Below, piece after piece: positions 1-8,547 of a stretch of 47,418 nucleotides of DNA. The notes beneath the pieces were generated by a model that did not search any database, was not told the origin of the DNA, and worked only from the letters and a program-made list of their open reading frames with translations. The stretch's first letter is position 1. The number at the start of each line of letters is the position of its first letter. Source of the DNA: Bacteroidales bacterium. Its GTDB lineage: Bacteria; Bacteroidota; Bacteroidia; Bacteroidales; UBA932. The position numbers and the translations under genes are program-made. Where the stretch lies: the NCBI GenBank assembly GCA_017469425.1, contig JAFUGJ010000097.1, forward strand, positions 1 to 47,418, in the 5' to 3' direction.

Positions 1-1284
1 AGGCTTGATGGCGGGATAATCCTTCATTGCAGGGATGAGCCAGGGTTCGCTGCCGTTGCCAAGGAACCCTTCGGAAAGCAGCAGCACCGGAGTCATGTGC
101 TCCAGGGCTATCTTGGCTGCGTTGAAAGCAGCATCGAAGCAGTTCGAAGGGCTGTGCGCCGCCACCACGGGAATGGGGCACTCGCCGTTTCGCCCGTAAA
201 GGGCCTGGTTCAGGTCGGTCTGCTCCGTCTTGGTAGGGATGCCCGTGGAAGGGCCTGCGCGCTGCACATCCACCACCACAAGGGGAAGTTCAGCCATGAC
301 CGCAAGTCCGAGGGCTTCGCTCTTGAGCGAAAGGCCGGGTCCGGAAGTAGTGGTGACGGCAAGGTTTCCGGCGTATGAAGCGCCTATCGCGGTACAGATT
401 CCGGCAATCTCGTCCTCCGCCTGCAAGGTTTTGGCGCCCAGGCTCTTATGAATTGCGAGTTCTTCCAGGATACTGGTGGCCGGAGTAATGGGATAGGAAC
501 CGCAGAAAAGGGGAAGTCCGCTCTTTTCGGAAGCCGCGAGCAGGCCCCAGGCCGTAGCCTGGTTGCCGGTGATGTTGCGATAGGTTCCCTTTTTGGGCTT
601 TGCAGGCGCGATATGATAGGTATCGGCAATCACCTGCAGGTTGGCCGCATAGTTGAATCCGTCCTTAAGAACCTTCTTGTTGGGCTCTATCACTTCGGGA
701 TGCTTCTTTGCGAACTTGCGCTCCAGATAAGTGAAGATATAGTCCAGCGGACGGTCGTAGATGAAGCAGGCCATGCCGAGGGTGAACATGTTCTTGCACT
801 TGCGTATGGCCTTGGGGTCCATGCCGCTGTCCTTCAGGCTCTCTTCGGTGAGAGTGGTGATGGGAGCCACCACCAGGGTGCGGTCGTCCACGCCCAGCTC
901 GGCAAAAGGGTTGTCAGTCTTGAAACCGGCTCGGGCCATGCCGGCAGCATCGAAAGCGTCGGAATCCACGAGTATCATCGCATTGCGCTTGCACCATTTG
1001 GCATTGGCAAAAAGCGCGGCGGGATTCATTGCAACCAGCAGGTCGCAGAGGTCGCCGGGGGTTGCCACCTCGCGGCTTCCTATGTGCACTTGAAAACCGG
1101 AAACGCCGGACACGGTGCCGTGAGGGGCGCGTATCTCGGCCGGATAATCCGGGAATGTGGCCAGCGAATTGCCGTAGATGGCCGACATATCTGCAAAAAG
1201 AGACCCGGTGAGCTGCATGCCATCACCGGAATCTCCTGCAAATCTGATTACAACATCATTTAAATCAATGACTTTATGTTGCAT
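1..1284 (-). CDS. korA: 2-oxoacid:ferredoxin oxidoreductase, alpha (gamma-alpha fused) subunit, 3' end missing
   Basis: The reading frame opens at ATG 1284 and stays open for 428 codons to the window's left edge, so the C-terminus is missing. The first ~190 residues look like the gamma domain of pyruvate/2-oxoglutarate:ferredoxin oxidoreductases, with the motif FAGDSGDGMQLTG near residue 14. The following part is the thiamine-enzyme alpha domain, with SYPITPATSILEELA and TTTSGPGLSLKSEA segments. Such enzymes convert a 2-oxoacid and CoA to acyl-CoA, CO2 and reduced ferredoxin in the cytoplasm of anaerobes; a beta subunit gene is expected just beyond the edge. The fused gamma-alpha layout favours a 2-oxoglutarate enzyme, but the substrate is not proven. 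It follows ompH by 24 bases on the same strand and may be cotranscribed. Confidence 0.9.
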   Translation of the reverse strand, partial: MQHKVIDLNDVVIRFAGDSGDGMQLTGSLFADMSAIYGNSLATFPDYPAEIRAPHGTVSGVSGFQVHIGSREVATPGDLCDLLVAMNPAALFANAKWCKRNAMILVDSDAFDAAGMARAGFKTDNPFAELGVDDRTLVVAPITTLTEESLKDSGMDPKAIRKCKNMFTLGMACFIYDRPLDYIFTYLERKFAKKHPEVIEPNKKVLKDGFNYAANLQVIADTYHIAPAKPKKGTYRNITGNQATAWGLLAASEKSGLPLFCGSYPITPATSILEELAIHKSLGAKTLQAEDEIAGICTAIGASYAGNLAVTTTSGPGLSLKSEALGLAVMAELPLVVVDVQRAGPSTGIPTKTEQTDLNQALYGRNGECPIPVVAAHSPSNCFDAAFNAAKIALEHMTPVLLLSEGFLGNGSEPWLIPAMKDYPAIKP

Positions 1285-1308
1285 ATCAAAGTATGTTATC
1301 GCTCTTCA

Positions 1309-1869
1309 CTATTCCTGCTGTGCCTGTGCTTGGGCCTGAAGTTCTGCCTGGAGGCTTTCGAGTGTACGGTCTGCGGGGATGCCGAGGGCCTTGCGGGCAT
1401 CAGGGGTAAGGTCAACGCTCTGGGTATCATCAAGATAAAGCATGGCGCTGCGGTCGAAGACATAAATGAATCCGCCCTTCTTGGCAAGCTCGTTCAGGGT
1501 TTCCTGGGCCTTCTGGTAAATGGGGGCCATCAGTTCGTCCTGCTGCTGCTGGAGTTCCTGCTGCACATTCTGGCTGAATTCCTGGATGCGCTGCTGAATC
1601 TGGGTCAGCTCATCCTCCTTTGCCTTGCGGGTGGCGGGAGTATAGGAATTCACATTCTGCTGATACTTGCTATACTTGTCGTTGAATTCATTCATCATCG
1701 CCTGGTAAGTCTCCTGGGCGTTCTTGCTCGACTCCTGAATGGTAGCACGGGCCTGATCCGACTCGGGCATGAGCTGAACGAGTTCCTGGAAGTTCACATG
1801 GGCGAACTTCTGTGCCGAAGCACAAATGCTGATGAGCGATACCGCTGCAATCAAAAGAATCTTTTTCAT
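1309..1869 (-). CDS. ompH: OmpH/Skp family periplasmic chaperone
   Basis: This 186-residue protein starts with a signal peptide (MKKILLIAAVSLISICASAQ, cleavage after about residue 20). It continues with KFAHVNFQELVQLMPE, the usual opening of OmpH/Skp proteins, then a long Gln/Glu/Lys-rich helical stretch (about residues 40-120) that forms the coiled-coil tentacles. The tail after about residue 160 is Gln/Ala-rich. Skp-type chaperones hold unfolded outer-membrane proteins in the periplasm and pass them to the BAM complex. Its place 11 bases downstream of bamA fits that role and is a common Bacteroidota arrangement. A lipoprotein paralogue lies at 6808-7422. Confidence 0.92.
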   Translation of the reverse strand: MKKILLIAAVSLISICASAQKFAHVNFQELVQLMPESDQARATIQESSKNAQETYQAMMNEFNDKYSKYQQNVNSYTPATRKAKEDELTQIQQRIQEFSQNVQQELQQQQDELMAPIYQKAQETLNELAKKGGFIYVFDRSAMLYLDDTQSVDLTPDARKALGIPADRTLESLQAELQAQAQAQQE

Positions 1870-1880
1870 ATTAGTGTCTG

Positions 1881-4451
1881 TTAAAATTGTTGTCCAATAA
1901 TAAAGTGGAACTGGCTTCCGCCGATTGAGCTGCTGTCGAAACCGTAGCCCCAGTCGATACCCAGAAGGCCAATCATCGGTAAATAGATGCGCGCACCCAC
2001 TCCGGCGCTGCGTTTAATCTGGAAAGGATTGAAATTCTTTATGTCCGACCAGCAGTTGCCGCCCTCCAGGAAGGCCAGCACGAAGATGGTGCTGGAAGGC
2101 TGGAGAATCACGGGATAGCGCAGCTCAACGGTGAATTTGTCGAACACATTTCCGGCATAATACTGGCCGTTGGAGTTGTATGTGGTGGTCTCGTACGGGG
2201 TGAGAGAGTAGTTCTCGTAACCGCGCAGAGGGATGATGTCGGAGCCATAGGTGCTGTAGCCGCTCATGCCGTCACCGCCGACCAGGAAGCCCTCGAAAGG
2301 CGAATAACCCCAGTTGCGGTTATAATAGCCGAGATAGCCGAACTGCGCCTTGGTCATGAGGACAAGGTCCTTCCAGAGCGTGAGATAGCTGGAAGCGGAG
2401 AGTTTCCATTTATGATACTCAATCCACTTGAAGCGCTGGTCGGAAGTCCAGTTGGAGTAGTCGATGTCGCGCCAGCTCTTTACCTTATATTTATTGCCTT
2501 CGTCGTCGTAGTCGTGCTTGCGGAGGAGCGAGAACGGAGGAGTCAGCTGGAGGCTGAAATTGAACTCGGAACCCTGGCGGGGATAAATCTGCTGGTCGGT
2601 GGAGTTGCGCACGAGGTTGAGCGAGTAGCTGAGGTTGTGCGAAAGGCCGTCGTCGAAGAAGAAGTATCCGGAATACCAGTTGGTGAGCTTGTAGGTCTGC
2701 CAGCTGAGTCCGTTGTAAAGGACAAAATAGTTGTCCGGCCACTTGAGGCGGTTACCCAGCGATGCGGAGAAACCGTAGATTTCCATCATGCGGTCGTGGC
2801 TGAGTATCTGCAGATAGGTGTTGGAGTTGGTCTGGCGGGTATAGTATGCACCCAGGTTGAGCGAAGTAGGTTTTTTGCCGAAGAGCCAGGGCTCGGTGAA
2901 GCTCGCCGAGAGGGCCGTGTAATAGGTGCCGTTGGTCTGGAAACGGAACGCGAGATTCTGCGCATCGCCGAGAGGAACGGGCCTCCATGCGCCCTTTTCA
3001 AACATGCGGTGGGTGGAGAAGTTGTTGAATGACACGCCGGCGGTGGCGACGAAGGTCCTTCCTCCCCATCCTCCGGAAAGTTCCAGCTGGCTGGAAGGCT
3101 TTTCGGTCACATTATAGACCAGGTCCACGGTGTTGTTCATCTCGTTGGGCACCATGGAGTATCCTTCGGAGCTCATGATGGACTCCGGGTCGAACTGGCC
3201 CAGCGAGGCGATTTCGCGTATGGAACGCTCGAAGGTAGTCTGGCTGAAAAGGTCGCCGGGACGGGTGAATATCTGGCGGCGGACCACCTTTTCGCTGGTG
3301 AGGTCGTTGCCGTTGATGATGATGTTGTTGAGCGTTGCCTGCTTGCCTTCGGAGATGCGCATCTCAACATCGACGGAATCGTTCTGGATGTTGGTTTCCA
3401 CAGGATTGATGCGGAAGAAGAGGTAGCCGTTGTCGCGGTACATCTTGGAAACATCGTAGTCGGTCTGCTTGCCGCCGCCGAAAAGGCGCTTCTGCATCGT
3501 GACTACATCGTAAGTGTCGCCCGGCTTTATCGCCAGCACGCGGTTGAGCGCCTCCGAACTGTATACGGAGTTGCCGGTCCAGCTGATGTCGCGGAAATAG
3601 TATTTGTCACCTTCTTCAACGGTGATGTCGATACCCAGGCGCCCTGGCTCGATTTCATACAGCGAATCCTTCACGATACGCGCGTCGCGATAACCCGCTT
3701 CGTTGAAGGCGCTGATGAGGAGCTTTTTGTCGTTGGGATACTCCTTAGGGTCGAACTTCTTGGATTTGAAGAAGTTGTATAGCTTGGCGGACTTCGTCTT
3801 CTTCATACTCTTGGCAAGCTTGAAGTCGCTCACATGGTCGTTTCCGATAAAATTGATTTCGCGCACCTTCACCTTCTGCCCCTTGTCAACCGCAAAATTC
3901 ACGCGGATGGCCTGGCGTATCACCGTATCTTTCTGCACTTCCGCCGTCACCTTGCAGTTCAGGAAGCCCTTTTCCGCAAAATATTTCTTTATGATGTCGG
4001 AAGAAGTCTTCTCCACATAATCGGAGAATTCGCCGCCGCGCCTGAGGCTCAGACGCTCCTGAAGGTCCTTGCGTTCGCCTGTCTTGACACCGGAGAAACT
4101 CCAGCGCGAAACCCTGGGGCGCTCTATGATGACTATCTTCAGATAAGCCGAGTCGCGGGCCGGGCTGAGATGGTCGATTTCCATGGACACATCCTCGAAA
4201 TAGCGCTGCATCCACAACCTGCGCACGATACCGGACAATTCGTCGCCGGGAACGGTGATTTCCATCCCTTTCTGAAGGCCGGTAAGCTGGATTATCTGGC
4301 TCTCGCTGAAATAATTGTTTCCCTCGACGCTAAGTCCTCCGACTATATATTTCTGAGGGCGGGTATAGTCCACTTCCACTCCGCTTTCCTGCGCGAAAGA
4401 ACTCAGGGCGCCGAGCATCAGGGCCGATATCAGGATTATCTTCTTTAGCAT
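1881..4451 (-). CDS. bamA: Outer membrane protein assembly factor BamA
   Basis: The protein inserts beta-barrel proteins into the outer membrane. I choose ATG 4451 rather than an upstream in-frame start at 4502, because the protein then begins with a clean signal peptide (MLKKIILISALMLGALSSFAQ) and the gene starts 5 bases after uppS instead of overlapping it. The mature ~835 residues carry successive POTRA repeats (about residues 35-440, for example the GLSVEGNNYFSES and INFIGNDHVSDFKL segments). A C-terminal 16-strand barrel rich in aromatic residues follows, ending in FHFIIGQQF with the terminal Phe typical of barrel proteins. The length is normal for the phylum. It lies between uppS and ompH in a conserved envelope operon. 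Confidence 0.95.
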   Translation of the reverse strand: MLKKIILISALMLGALSSFAQESGVEVDYTRPQKYIVGGLSVEGNNYFSESQIIQLTGLQKGMEITVPGDELSGIVRRLWMQRYFEDVSMEIDHLSPARDSAYLKIVIIERPRVSRWSFSGVKTGERKDLQERLSLRRGGEFSDYVEKTSSDIIKKYFAEKGFLNCKVTAEVQKDTVIRQAIRVNFAVDKGQKVKVREINFIGNDHVSDFKLAKSMKKTKSAKLYNFFKSKKFDPKEYPNDKKLLISAFNEAGYRDARIVKDSLYEIEPGRLGIDITVEEGDKYYFRDISWTGNSVYSSEALNRVLAIKPGDTYDVVTMQKRLFGGGKQTDYDVSKMYRDNGYLFFRINPVETNIQNDSVDVEMRISEGKQATLNNIIINGNDLTSEKVVRRQIFTRPGDLFSQTTFERSIREIASLGQFDPESIMSSEGYSMVPNEMNNTVDLVYNVTEKPSSQLELSGGWGGRTFVATAGVSFNNFSTHRMFEKGAWRPVPLGDAQNLAFRFQTNGTYYTALSASFTEPWLFGKKPTSLNLGAYYTRQTNSNTYLQILSHDRMMEIYGFSASLGNRLKWPDNYFVLYNGLSWQTYKLTNWYSGYFFFDDGLSHNLSYSLNLVRNSTDQQIYPRQGSEFNFSLQLTPPFSLLRKHDYDDEGNKYKVKSWRDIDYSNWTSDQRFKWIEYHKWKLSASSYLTLWKDLVLMTKAQFGYLGYYNRNWGYSPFEGFLVGGDGMSGYSTYGSDIIPLRGYENYSLTPYETTTYNSNGQYYAGNVFDKFTVELRYPVILQPSSTIFVLAFLEGGNCWSDIKNFNPFQIKRSAGVGARIYLPMIGLLGIDWGYGFDSSSIGGSQFHFIIGQQF

Positions 4452-4456
4452 TTCTG

Positions 4457-5137
4457 TCACTTGACTTTTCCATAACGCCTGTCGCGGGAGGCGTATTCCC
4501 ACAAGGCATCGCGGAAGCTATCCTTTCTAAAATCGGGCCAAAGCGTGTCGGTAAAGATAAATTCGCTGTATGCGGCCTGCCAGAGCAGATAGTTGCTGAT
4601 GCGTTTTTCTCCCGAAGTGCGGATTACAAGGTCGGGATCGGGATACCCGGCGGTGATGAGATAAGGCTCCAGGTCGTCTCCCCCTTCGGCTGCCATGCGG
4701 CCTGCCGCCTGCTGAATGTCCCACTTGCCGCTGTAGCTCATGAACACTATCAAGGTGAGCCCGGTGTTGGCAGAGGTCTGCCCCATGAGGGTGTCGATGG
4801 CTTCATTGAGCGTTGCGCTCAGCCTTGCACGGTTGCCCAGCACCACGAAGCGCACATTGTTGCGCATCATAGTCTCATATTCCGCGGCTATGGATTTGAA
4901 CATCAGCTTCATGAGCGTATCCACCTCTTCCTGGGGGCGGGCCCAGTTCTCTTCCGAGAATGCGAAGAGCGACAGGTACTTGATTCCCCACTCCGAACAT
5001 GCCTCGGTGATGGCGCGGACGCTTTCGATGCCTTCCGCATGGCCGAAAGTCCTTTCACGGCCATGCTCCCTGGCCCAGCGGCCATTGCCGTCCATTATGA
5101 TTGAAACATGAGTGGGTAATTTATCGGGAAGATCCAT
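4457..5137 (-). CDS. uppS: Isoprenyl transferase (undecaprenyl diphosphate synthase)
   Basis: This 226-residue cytoplasmic enzyme adds isopentenyl units in cis to farnesyl diphosphate, giving the C55 lipid carrier for peptidoglycan and surface glycans. Visible hallmarks are IIMDGNGRWA (catalytic Asp16), GHAEG near residue 33, FAFSEENWARP in the substrate region, and RTSGEKRISNYLLWQ near the C-terminus. Length is slightly short but complete for the family. It lies 5 bases after nadK and 5 bases before bamA, so the three are probably cotranscribed. Confidence 0.95.
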   Translation of the reverse strand: MDLPDKLPTHVSIIMDGNGRWAREHGRERTFGHAEGIESVRAITEACSEWGIKYLSLFAFSEENWARPQEEVDTLMKLMFKSIAAEYETMMRNNVRFVVLGNRARLSATLNEAIDTLMGQTSANTGLTLIVFMSYSGKWDIQQAAGRMAAEGGDDLEPYLITAGYPDPDLVIRTSGEKRISNYLLWQAAYSEFIFTDTLWPDFRKDSFRDALWEYASRDRRYGKVK

Positions 5138-5142
5138 AATCT

Positions 5143-5964
5143 CTAAAGTTCTGTTGAATTACGCACATCCTGCCCCCAGAAAAAACGGCTGCGGAGCGCA
5201 TCTATGAAATTGGATTTGGCGAGCTTGACTTTCTTGAGCACGAAGGCGGCTTTGCCAACTTTCACACGGGCGCCGCAGGGGATGGTGTAGCTGCGATTGT
5301 CCAGGGTGAGCAGCACCTCGCCGCTGCGGGCACGGGCCGACATGCAGACCACCGAATCAGATGGAGCCACCAAAGGGCGGAGGTTCAGGTTGTGCGGAGC
5401 GACAGGGGTGATGAGGCGCACATCGGCGCTGGGAATGCAGATGGGTCCGCCTGCGCTGAGGCTGTAGGCGGTGGAGCCGGTGCTGGTGGCGACCAGCACA
5501 CCGTCGGCCCAATATGTGGGGAGTTCTTCCCCGTCCAGGCTTACATCCACCCCTACCATTTCGGCATTCACGCGGTGGATGCACACTTCGTTCACGGCAT
5601 AGGGCCAGAAACCCGCCGGCCGGGCGTCTCCGCAATCCACCTCAAGAATGTCTTGATTTTCTATTGTGTAGCTTCCGGAAAGCACCGCGTCGGCAACATC
5701 TTCCGGACGGTTGCCGGAAAGGAAACCCATGCGGCCGAAGTTCACTCCGAGAATCGGAAGTTCCGCCTCGGCCACGCGGTGGGCGGCGCTGAGGAAAGTG
5801 CCGTCGCCCCCGAAACTCAGGACGAGCGCGGTATCGGGCCGTATATCGGCGGCGGAAGATATGGCATAAAGTTCCGCTCCGCCTTCTGAAAGACGGCCCA
5901 GAAGCCCTTCTATGCGGGAATCTCCCTTGAGGGATTGCTTCTTGATGTAATACCCTATCTTCAT
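5143..5964 (-). CDS. nadK: NAD kinase
   Basis: The 273-residue protein phosphorylates NAD to NADP. It shows the family signature [14 protein letters not shown] with GGDG at residues 52-55 (catalytic Asp54), NEVCIHR in the middle, and [21 protein letters not shown], which binds NAD. The start ATG 5964 gives the usual MKIGYYIK beginning. It is the first gene of the minus-strand operon nadK-uppS-bamA-ompH and is divergent from pdxJ. A TAnnTTTG promoter box lies 10 bases upstream of the start codon, so the transcript leader would be very short. Confidence 0.94.
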   Translation of the reverse strand: MKIGYYIKKQSLKGDSRIEGLLGRLSEGGAELYAISSAADIRPDTALVLSFGGDGTFLSAAHRVAEAELPILGVNFGRMGFLSGNRPEDVADAVLSGSYTIENQDILEVDCGDARPAGFWPYAVNEVCIHRVNAEMVGVDVSLDGEELPTYWADGVLVATSTGSTAYSLSAGGPICIPSADVRLITPVAPHNLNLRPLVAPSDSVVCMSARARSGEVLLTLDNRSYTIPCGARVKVGKAAFVLKKVKLAKSNFIDALRSRFFWGQDVRNSTEL

Positions 5965-5974
5965 TTCAAGACTA

Positions 5975-5982
5975 CAAATTTA
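5975..5982 (-). promoter_or_regulatory. Bacteroidota -7 box for nadK operon
   Basis: The minus strand reads TAAATTTG, an exact match to the Bacteroidota -7 consensus TAnnTTTG, ending 10 bases before the nadK ATG. No convincing -33 element is seen. If used, transcription would start only a few bases before the start codon. Confidence 0.6.
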
Positions 5983-6013
5983 ATATTTATTTACGATTTT
6001 CGGCGGATTTTGC

Positions 6014-6021
6014 TACTTTTG
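6014..6021 (+). promoter_or_regulatory. Bacteroidota -7 box for pdxJ
   Basis: The plus strand reads TACTTTTG, an exact TAnnTTTG match, ending 8 bases before the preferred GTG start of pdxJ at 6030. This predicts a nearly leaderless transcript, divergent from nadK. The -33 element is not evident. Confidence 0.5.
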
Positions 6022-6029
6022 TGTTTATT

Positions 6030-6743
6030 GTGACCAAGCTAAGCGTAAACATCAACAAAATCGCGACACTGCGCAACGCCCGCGGCGGGAATGTTCCCGA
6101 TGTGGCGATGGCCGCCATGTATTGCGAAAAGTACGGTGCCCAGGGCATTACAGTACATCCCAGGCCGGACGAGAGACACATCCGCTACAGCGATGTGCGG
6201 CAAATCCGACCTCTGCTCAAAACAGAATTCAACATTGAAGGCAATCCCACCCCGCAGAGTTTCCGCGACCTCGTGCTGGAAGTGGTGCCGGACCAGGTGA
6301 CGCTGGTGCCGGACGCCCACGACGCCATCACCTCCAACGCCGGATGGAACACTCTGGCGAACCGCGAGTTCCTCACGCAGATGTGCAGCCTCTTCCACAC
6401 GAAAGGCATCAGGGTTTCAATCTTCATAGACCCCGACCCGGAAATGGCCCGCGGCGCAAAACTCTGCGGAGCCGACCGCGTGGAGCTTTACACCGAAGGC
6501 TACGCCGCCCGCTTCGCAGACGGGCCCGGGAAGGCAATCGAGCCGTATCTTCGCACCGCCGAAGCCGCCCGCGAAGCCGGGCTGGGGCTGAACGCAGGGC
6601 ACGACCTCAACCTCGACAACCTCAGCTTCTTCATCCGCACCATACCCTGGACCGACGAGGTTTCCATAGGCCACGCCATCATCAGCGATGCCATATATCT
6701 CGGCCTGGAGAACACCATCAAGGCATACTTGGCACAGATTTAG
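6030..6743 (+). CDS. pdxJ: Pyridoxine 5'-phosphate synthase
   Basis: PdxJ condenses 3-amino-2-oxopropyl phosphate with 1-deoxyxylulose 5-phosphate to form the vitamin B6 ring. Family hallmarks are SVNINKIATLRNARG at the start, GITVHPRPDERHIR (catalytic His and phosphate loop), FNIEGNPT, VTLVPDA and LNAGHDLNLDNL. The TIM-barrel length (~237 residues) is complete. Two in-frame GTG codons occur at 6021 and 6030. I prefer 6030 because it gives the short N-terminus normal for PdxJ and because the promoter box overlaps 6021. The gene is divergent from nadK and followed by a separate promoter for the next gene. Confidence 0.93.
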   Translation: MTKLSVNINKIATLRNARGGNVPDVAMAAMYCEKYGAQGITVHPRPDERHIRYSDVRQIRPLLKTEFNIEGNPTPQSFRDLVLEVVPDQVTLVPDAHDAITSNAGWNTLANREFLTQMCSLFHTKGIRVSIFIDPDPEMARGAKLCGADRVELYTEGYAARFADGPGKAIEPYLRTAEAAREAGLGLNAGHDLNLDNLSFFIRTIPWTDEVSIGHAIISDAIYLGLENTIKAYLAQI

Positions 6744-6754
6744 AATTATTTGAT

Positions 6755-6762
6755 TACATTTG
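6755..6762 (+). promoter_or_regulatory. Bacteroidota -7 box upstream of OmpH-like lipoprotein gene
   Basis: TACATTTG is an exact TAnnTTTG match 45 bases upstream of the ATG at 6808. A TTGG at 6730-6733 lies about 21 bases upstream and could serve as a weak -33 element. This may drive the operon 6808-11117. Confidence 0.5.
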
Positions 6763-6807
6763 CAGTCTGTAAACCCGATTCAAGAAAACAGTAAAGACAA
6801 AAACAAT

Positions 6808-7422
6808 ATGAAAAAAATCGCTACTATCCTGAGCATCCTCGCTCTTACCCTGATGGCTGCATCCTGCAACAACGCGAACAAATCCGAAGCAGGCTCCGCC
6901 GAAACCGCAGTCAGCGCCCAAGGCCCTGCCGCAGGCGCCATCGTTTACTTCAATCTCGACCGCGTGCTCGAGGAGTACGACATGGCAAACGACCTGCGTT
7001 CCGTGGTTGAAACCAAGGTGAGCAGCATCCAGCAGGAACTCACCCGCCGCAGCAACAAGCTCGAGAAGGATGTGAAGGCTTTTCAGGACAAGATTGACAA
7101 GGGCCTTCTCACCCGCAGCGTAGCCGAAGTGCAGGGCCAGAAACTTCAGGAGCAGCAGGCGAACTTCCAGAACTACTACAATCAGAAGCAGGCCGAGATG
7201 GCAGAAGAGCAGCAGGTAATGCTCAACCAGATTGCCGACGCCATCAAGAGTTTCCTTGAAGAGTTCAATGCCGAAAAGAACTACGCCATGATTCTCTCCA
7301 CCCAGGGTTCCGTGCTTCCCGCTCCCGTTGCAGTGGCAAATGAGGAGCTCGACATTACCGACGCCGTCCTGGAGGGTCTCAACGCAGCTTATGTAAAGAC
7401 CAAGGCGAAAGAACAGAAATAA
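6808..7422 (+). CDS. OmpH/Skp-like periplasmic lipoprotein
   Basis: ATG 6808 is chosen over an upstream in-frame start at 6760 because it gives a classic lipoprotein signal (MKKIATILSILALTLMAASC, lipid-modified Cys20). After a short Ala/Ser linker comes IVYFNLDRVLEEYDMA, then a long charged helical region with KLEKDVKAFQDKID and QKLQEQQANFQNYYNQKQ. This matches the OmpH/Skp layout of a small beta body and coiled-coil arms. It is a second member of the family besides ompH at 1309-1869, but membrane-anchored. It probably helps envelope protein traffic; the client is unknown. Its stop codon directly abuts the ATG of the glycosyltransferase gene. Confidence 0.85.
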   Translation: MKKIATILSILALTLMAASCNNANKSEAGSAETAVSAQGPAAGAIVYFNLDRVLEEYDMANDLRSVVETKVSSIQQELTRRSNKLEKDVKAFQDKIDKGLLTRSVAEVQGQKLQEQQANFQNYYNQKQAEMAEEQQVMLNQIADAIKSFLEEFNAEKNYAMILSTQGSVLPAPVAVANEELDITDAVLEGLNAAYVKTKAKEQK

Positions 7423-8547
7423 ATGAGGATTGCCATCCTATCTGCCTTCCACCCCTACAGGGGCGGCATCGCTCAGTTCAATGGGAATCTCTTCACCGAA
7501 CTGGGCAAGGCACATACGGTCAAGGCTTTCAATTATTCCCGGCAGTATCCGGGAATTCTTTTCCCCGGCAAAACCCAGTTCGTGGCTGCCGGGGATGATT
7601 CTTTTCCCATCGGGAGCGAAGCCGTGCTGGACACCGCAAATCCTCTCAGCTGGGGCAGGACCGCCCGACGCATAAAGGAATGGGAGCCCGATGTGCTGCT
7701 GATGCGATATGTCATGCCCTGGTTCGCCCCGTCGCTTGGCTATGTGGCTGACCATATAGGGGAGAAAACCGTAAAAGCTGCCATCATCGACAATGCCATT
7801 CCCCACGAAAGGCACTTTTTCGACAAGCCCCTGGCAAAGTATTTCTTCGGGAAGCTGGACGGCTGCGTGGCACTATGCGATGCAGTGGCGAAGGACATTG
7901 CCGAACTTTATCCCGGGATTCCCACCACCGTCATCTTTCATCCGCTGTATTCCCATTTCGGGCAGAAACTGCCGAGGGAAGAGGCCGAAGCCAGGCTTGG
8001 GCTGCAACCGGGAAAGAAGAACCTGCTCTTCTTCGGGCTGATACGCGAGTACAAGGGGCTGGACATATTGCTGGAGGCTTTCCGCGAACTGCCGGACGAC
8101 TACCAGCTGATAATCGCAGGAGAGTGCTACGGTTCGTTCAGCAAATACCAGGCAATTATCGATTCGCTGCCGGGGAAGGAGCGCGTGCATCTTTTCCGGC
8201 ATTACATTGCCGACAGCGAAGTGAAGGATTATTTTTCGGCTGCCGACCTTACCGTGCTGCCATACAGGAGCGCCACGCAGAGCGGTGTAAGCTCCACTTC
8301 ATATCACTTTGAAGTGCCCATGCTGGTAACCGATGTGGGAGGTCTGCGCGAAACCATAGGCGAAACGGGCACGGGTATTGTTGCAGATGCACCGGAGCCC
8401 GGGGCAATACGGAGCAAAATCCTGGATTATTTCGGAGATGCCTCCGTCCGGGAGGGCTGCGTGGCTGCAATACATTCCGAAAAAAGCCGCCTGAGCTGGG
8501 CCTCCTTTTCGGACAAACTGACTGATTTTTTATACGGATGCTTATAA
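7423..8547 (+). CDS. Family-4-type glycosyltransferase
   Basis: This 374-residue cytoplasmic protein has the GT-B layout. An N-terminal half starts MRIAILSAFHPYRGGIAQF (acceptor side). The C-terminal nucleotide-sugar half carries LLFFGLIREYKGLDILLEAF, the usual GT4 opening of the donor domain, and YHFEVPMLVTDVGGLRETIG, which contains the conserved Glu of the EX7E-like motif. It should move a sugar from a nucleotide donor to a glycan or lipid acceptor. Neither can be named from sequence. It starts right after the OmpH-like lipoprotein stop and overlaps the LysM gene by 10 bases, so it belongs to the same transcript. Confidence 0.85.
   Translation: MRIAILSAFHPYRGGIAQFNGNLFTELGKAHTVKAFNYSRQYPGILFPGKTQFVAAGDDSFPIGSEAVLDTANPLSWGRTARRIKEWEPDVLLMRYVMPWFAPSLGYVADHIGEKTVKAAIIDNAIPHERHFFDKPLAKYFFGKLDGCVALCDAVAKDIAELYPGIPTTVIFHPLYSHFGQKLPREEAEARLGLQPGKKNLLFFGLIREYKGLDILLEAFRELPDDYQLIIAGECYGSFSKYQAIIDSLPGKERVHLFRHYIADSEVKDYFSAADLTVLPYRSATQSGVSSTSYHFEVPMLVTDVGGLRETIGETGTGIVADAPEPGAIRSKILDYFGDASVREGCVAAIHSEKSRLSWASFSDKLTDFLYGCL

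Noticed and set aside
448-1263. 271-codon plus-strand frame at the left edge
   Set aside because: The minus strand encodes a clear oxidoreductase alpha subunit across the same bases.
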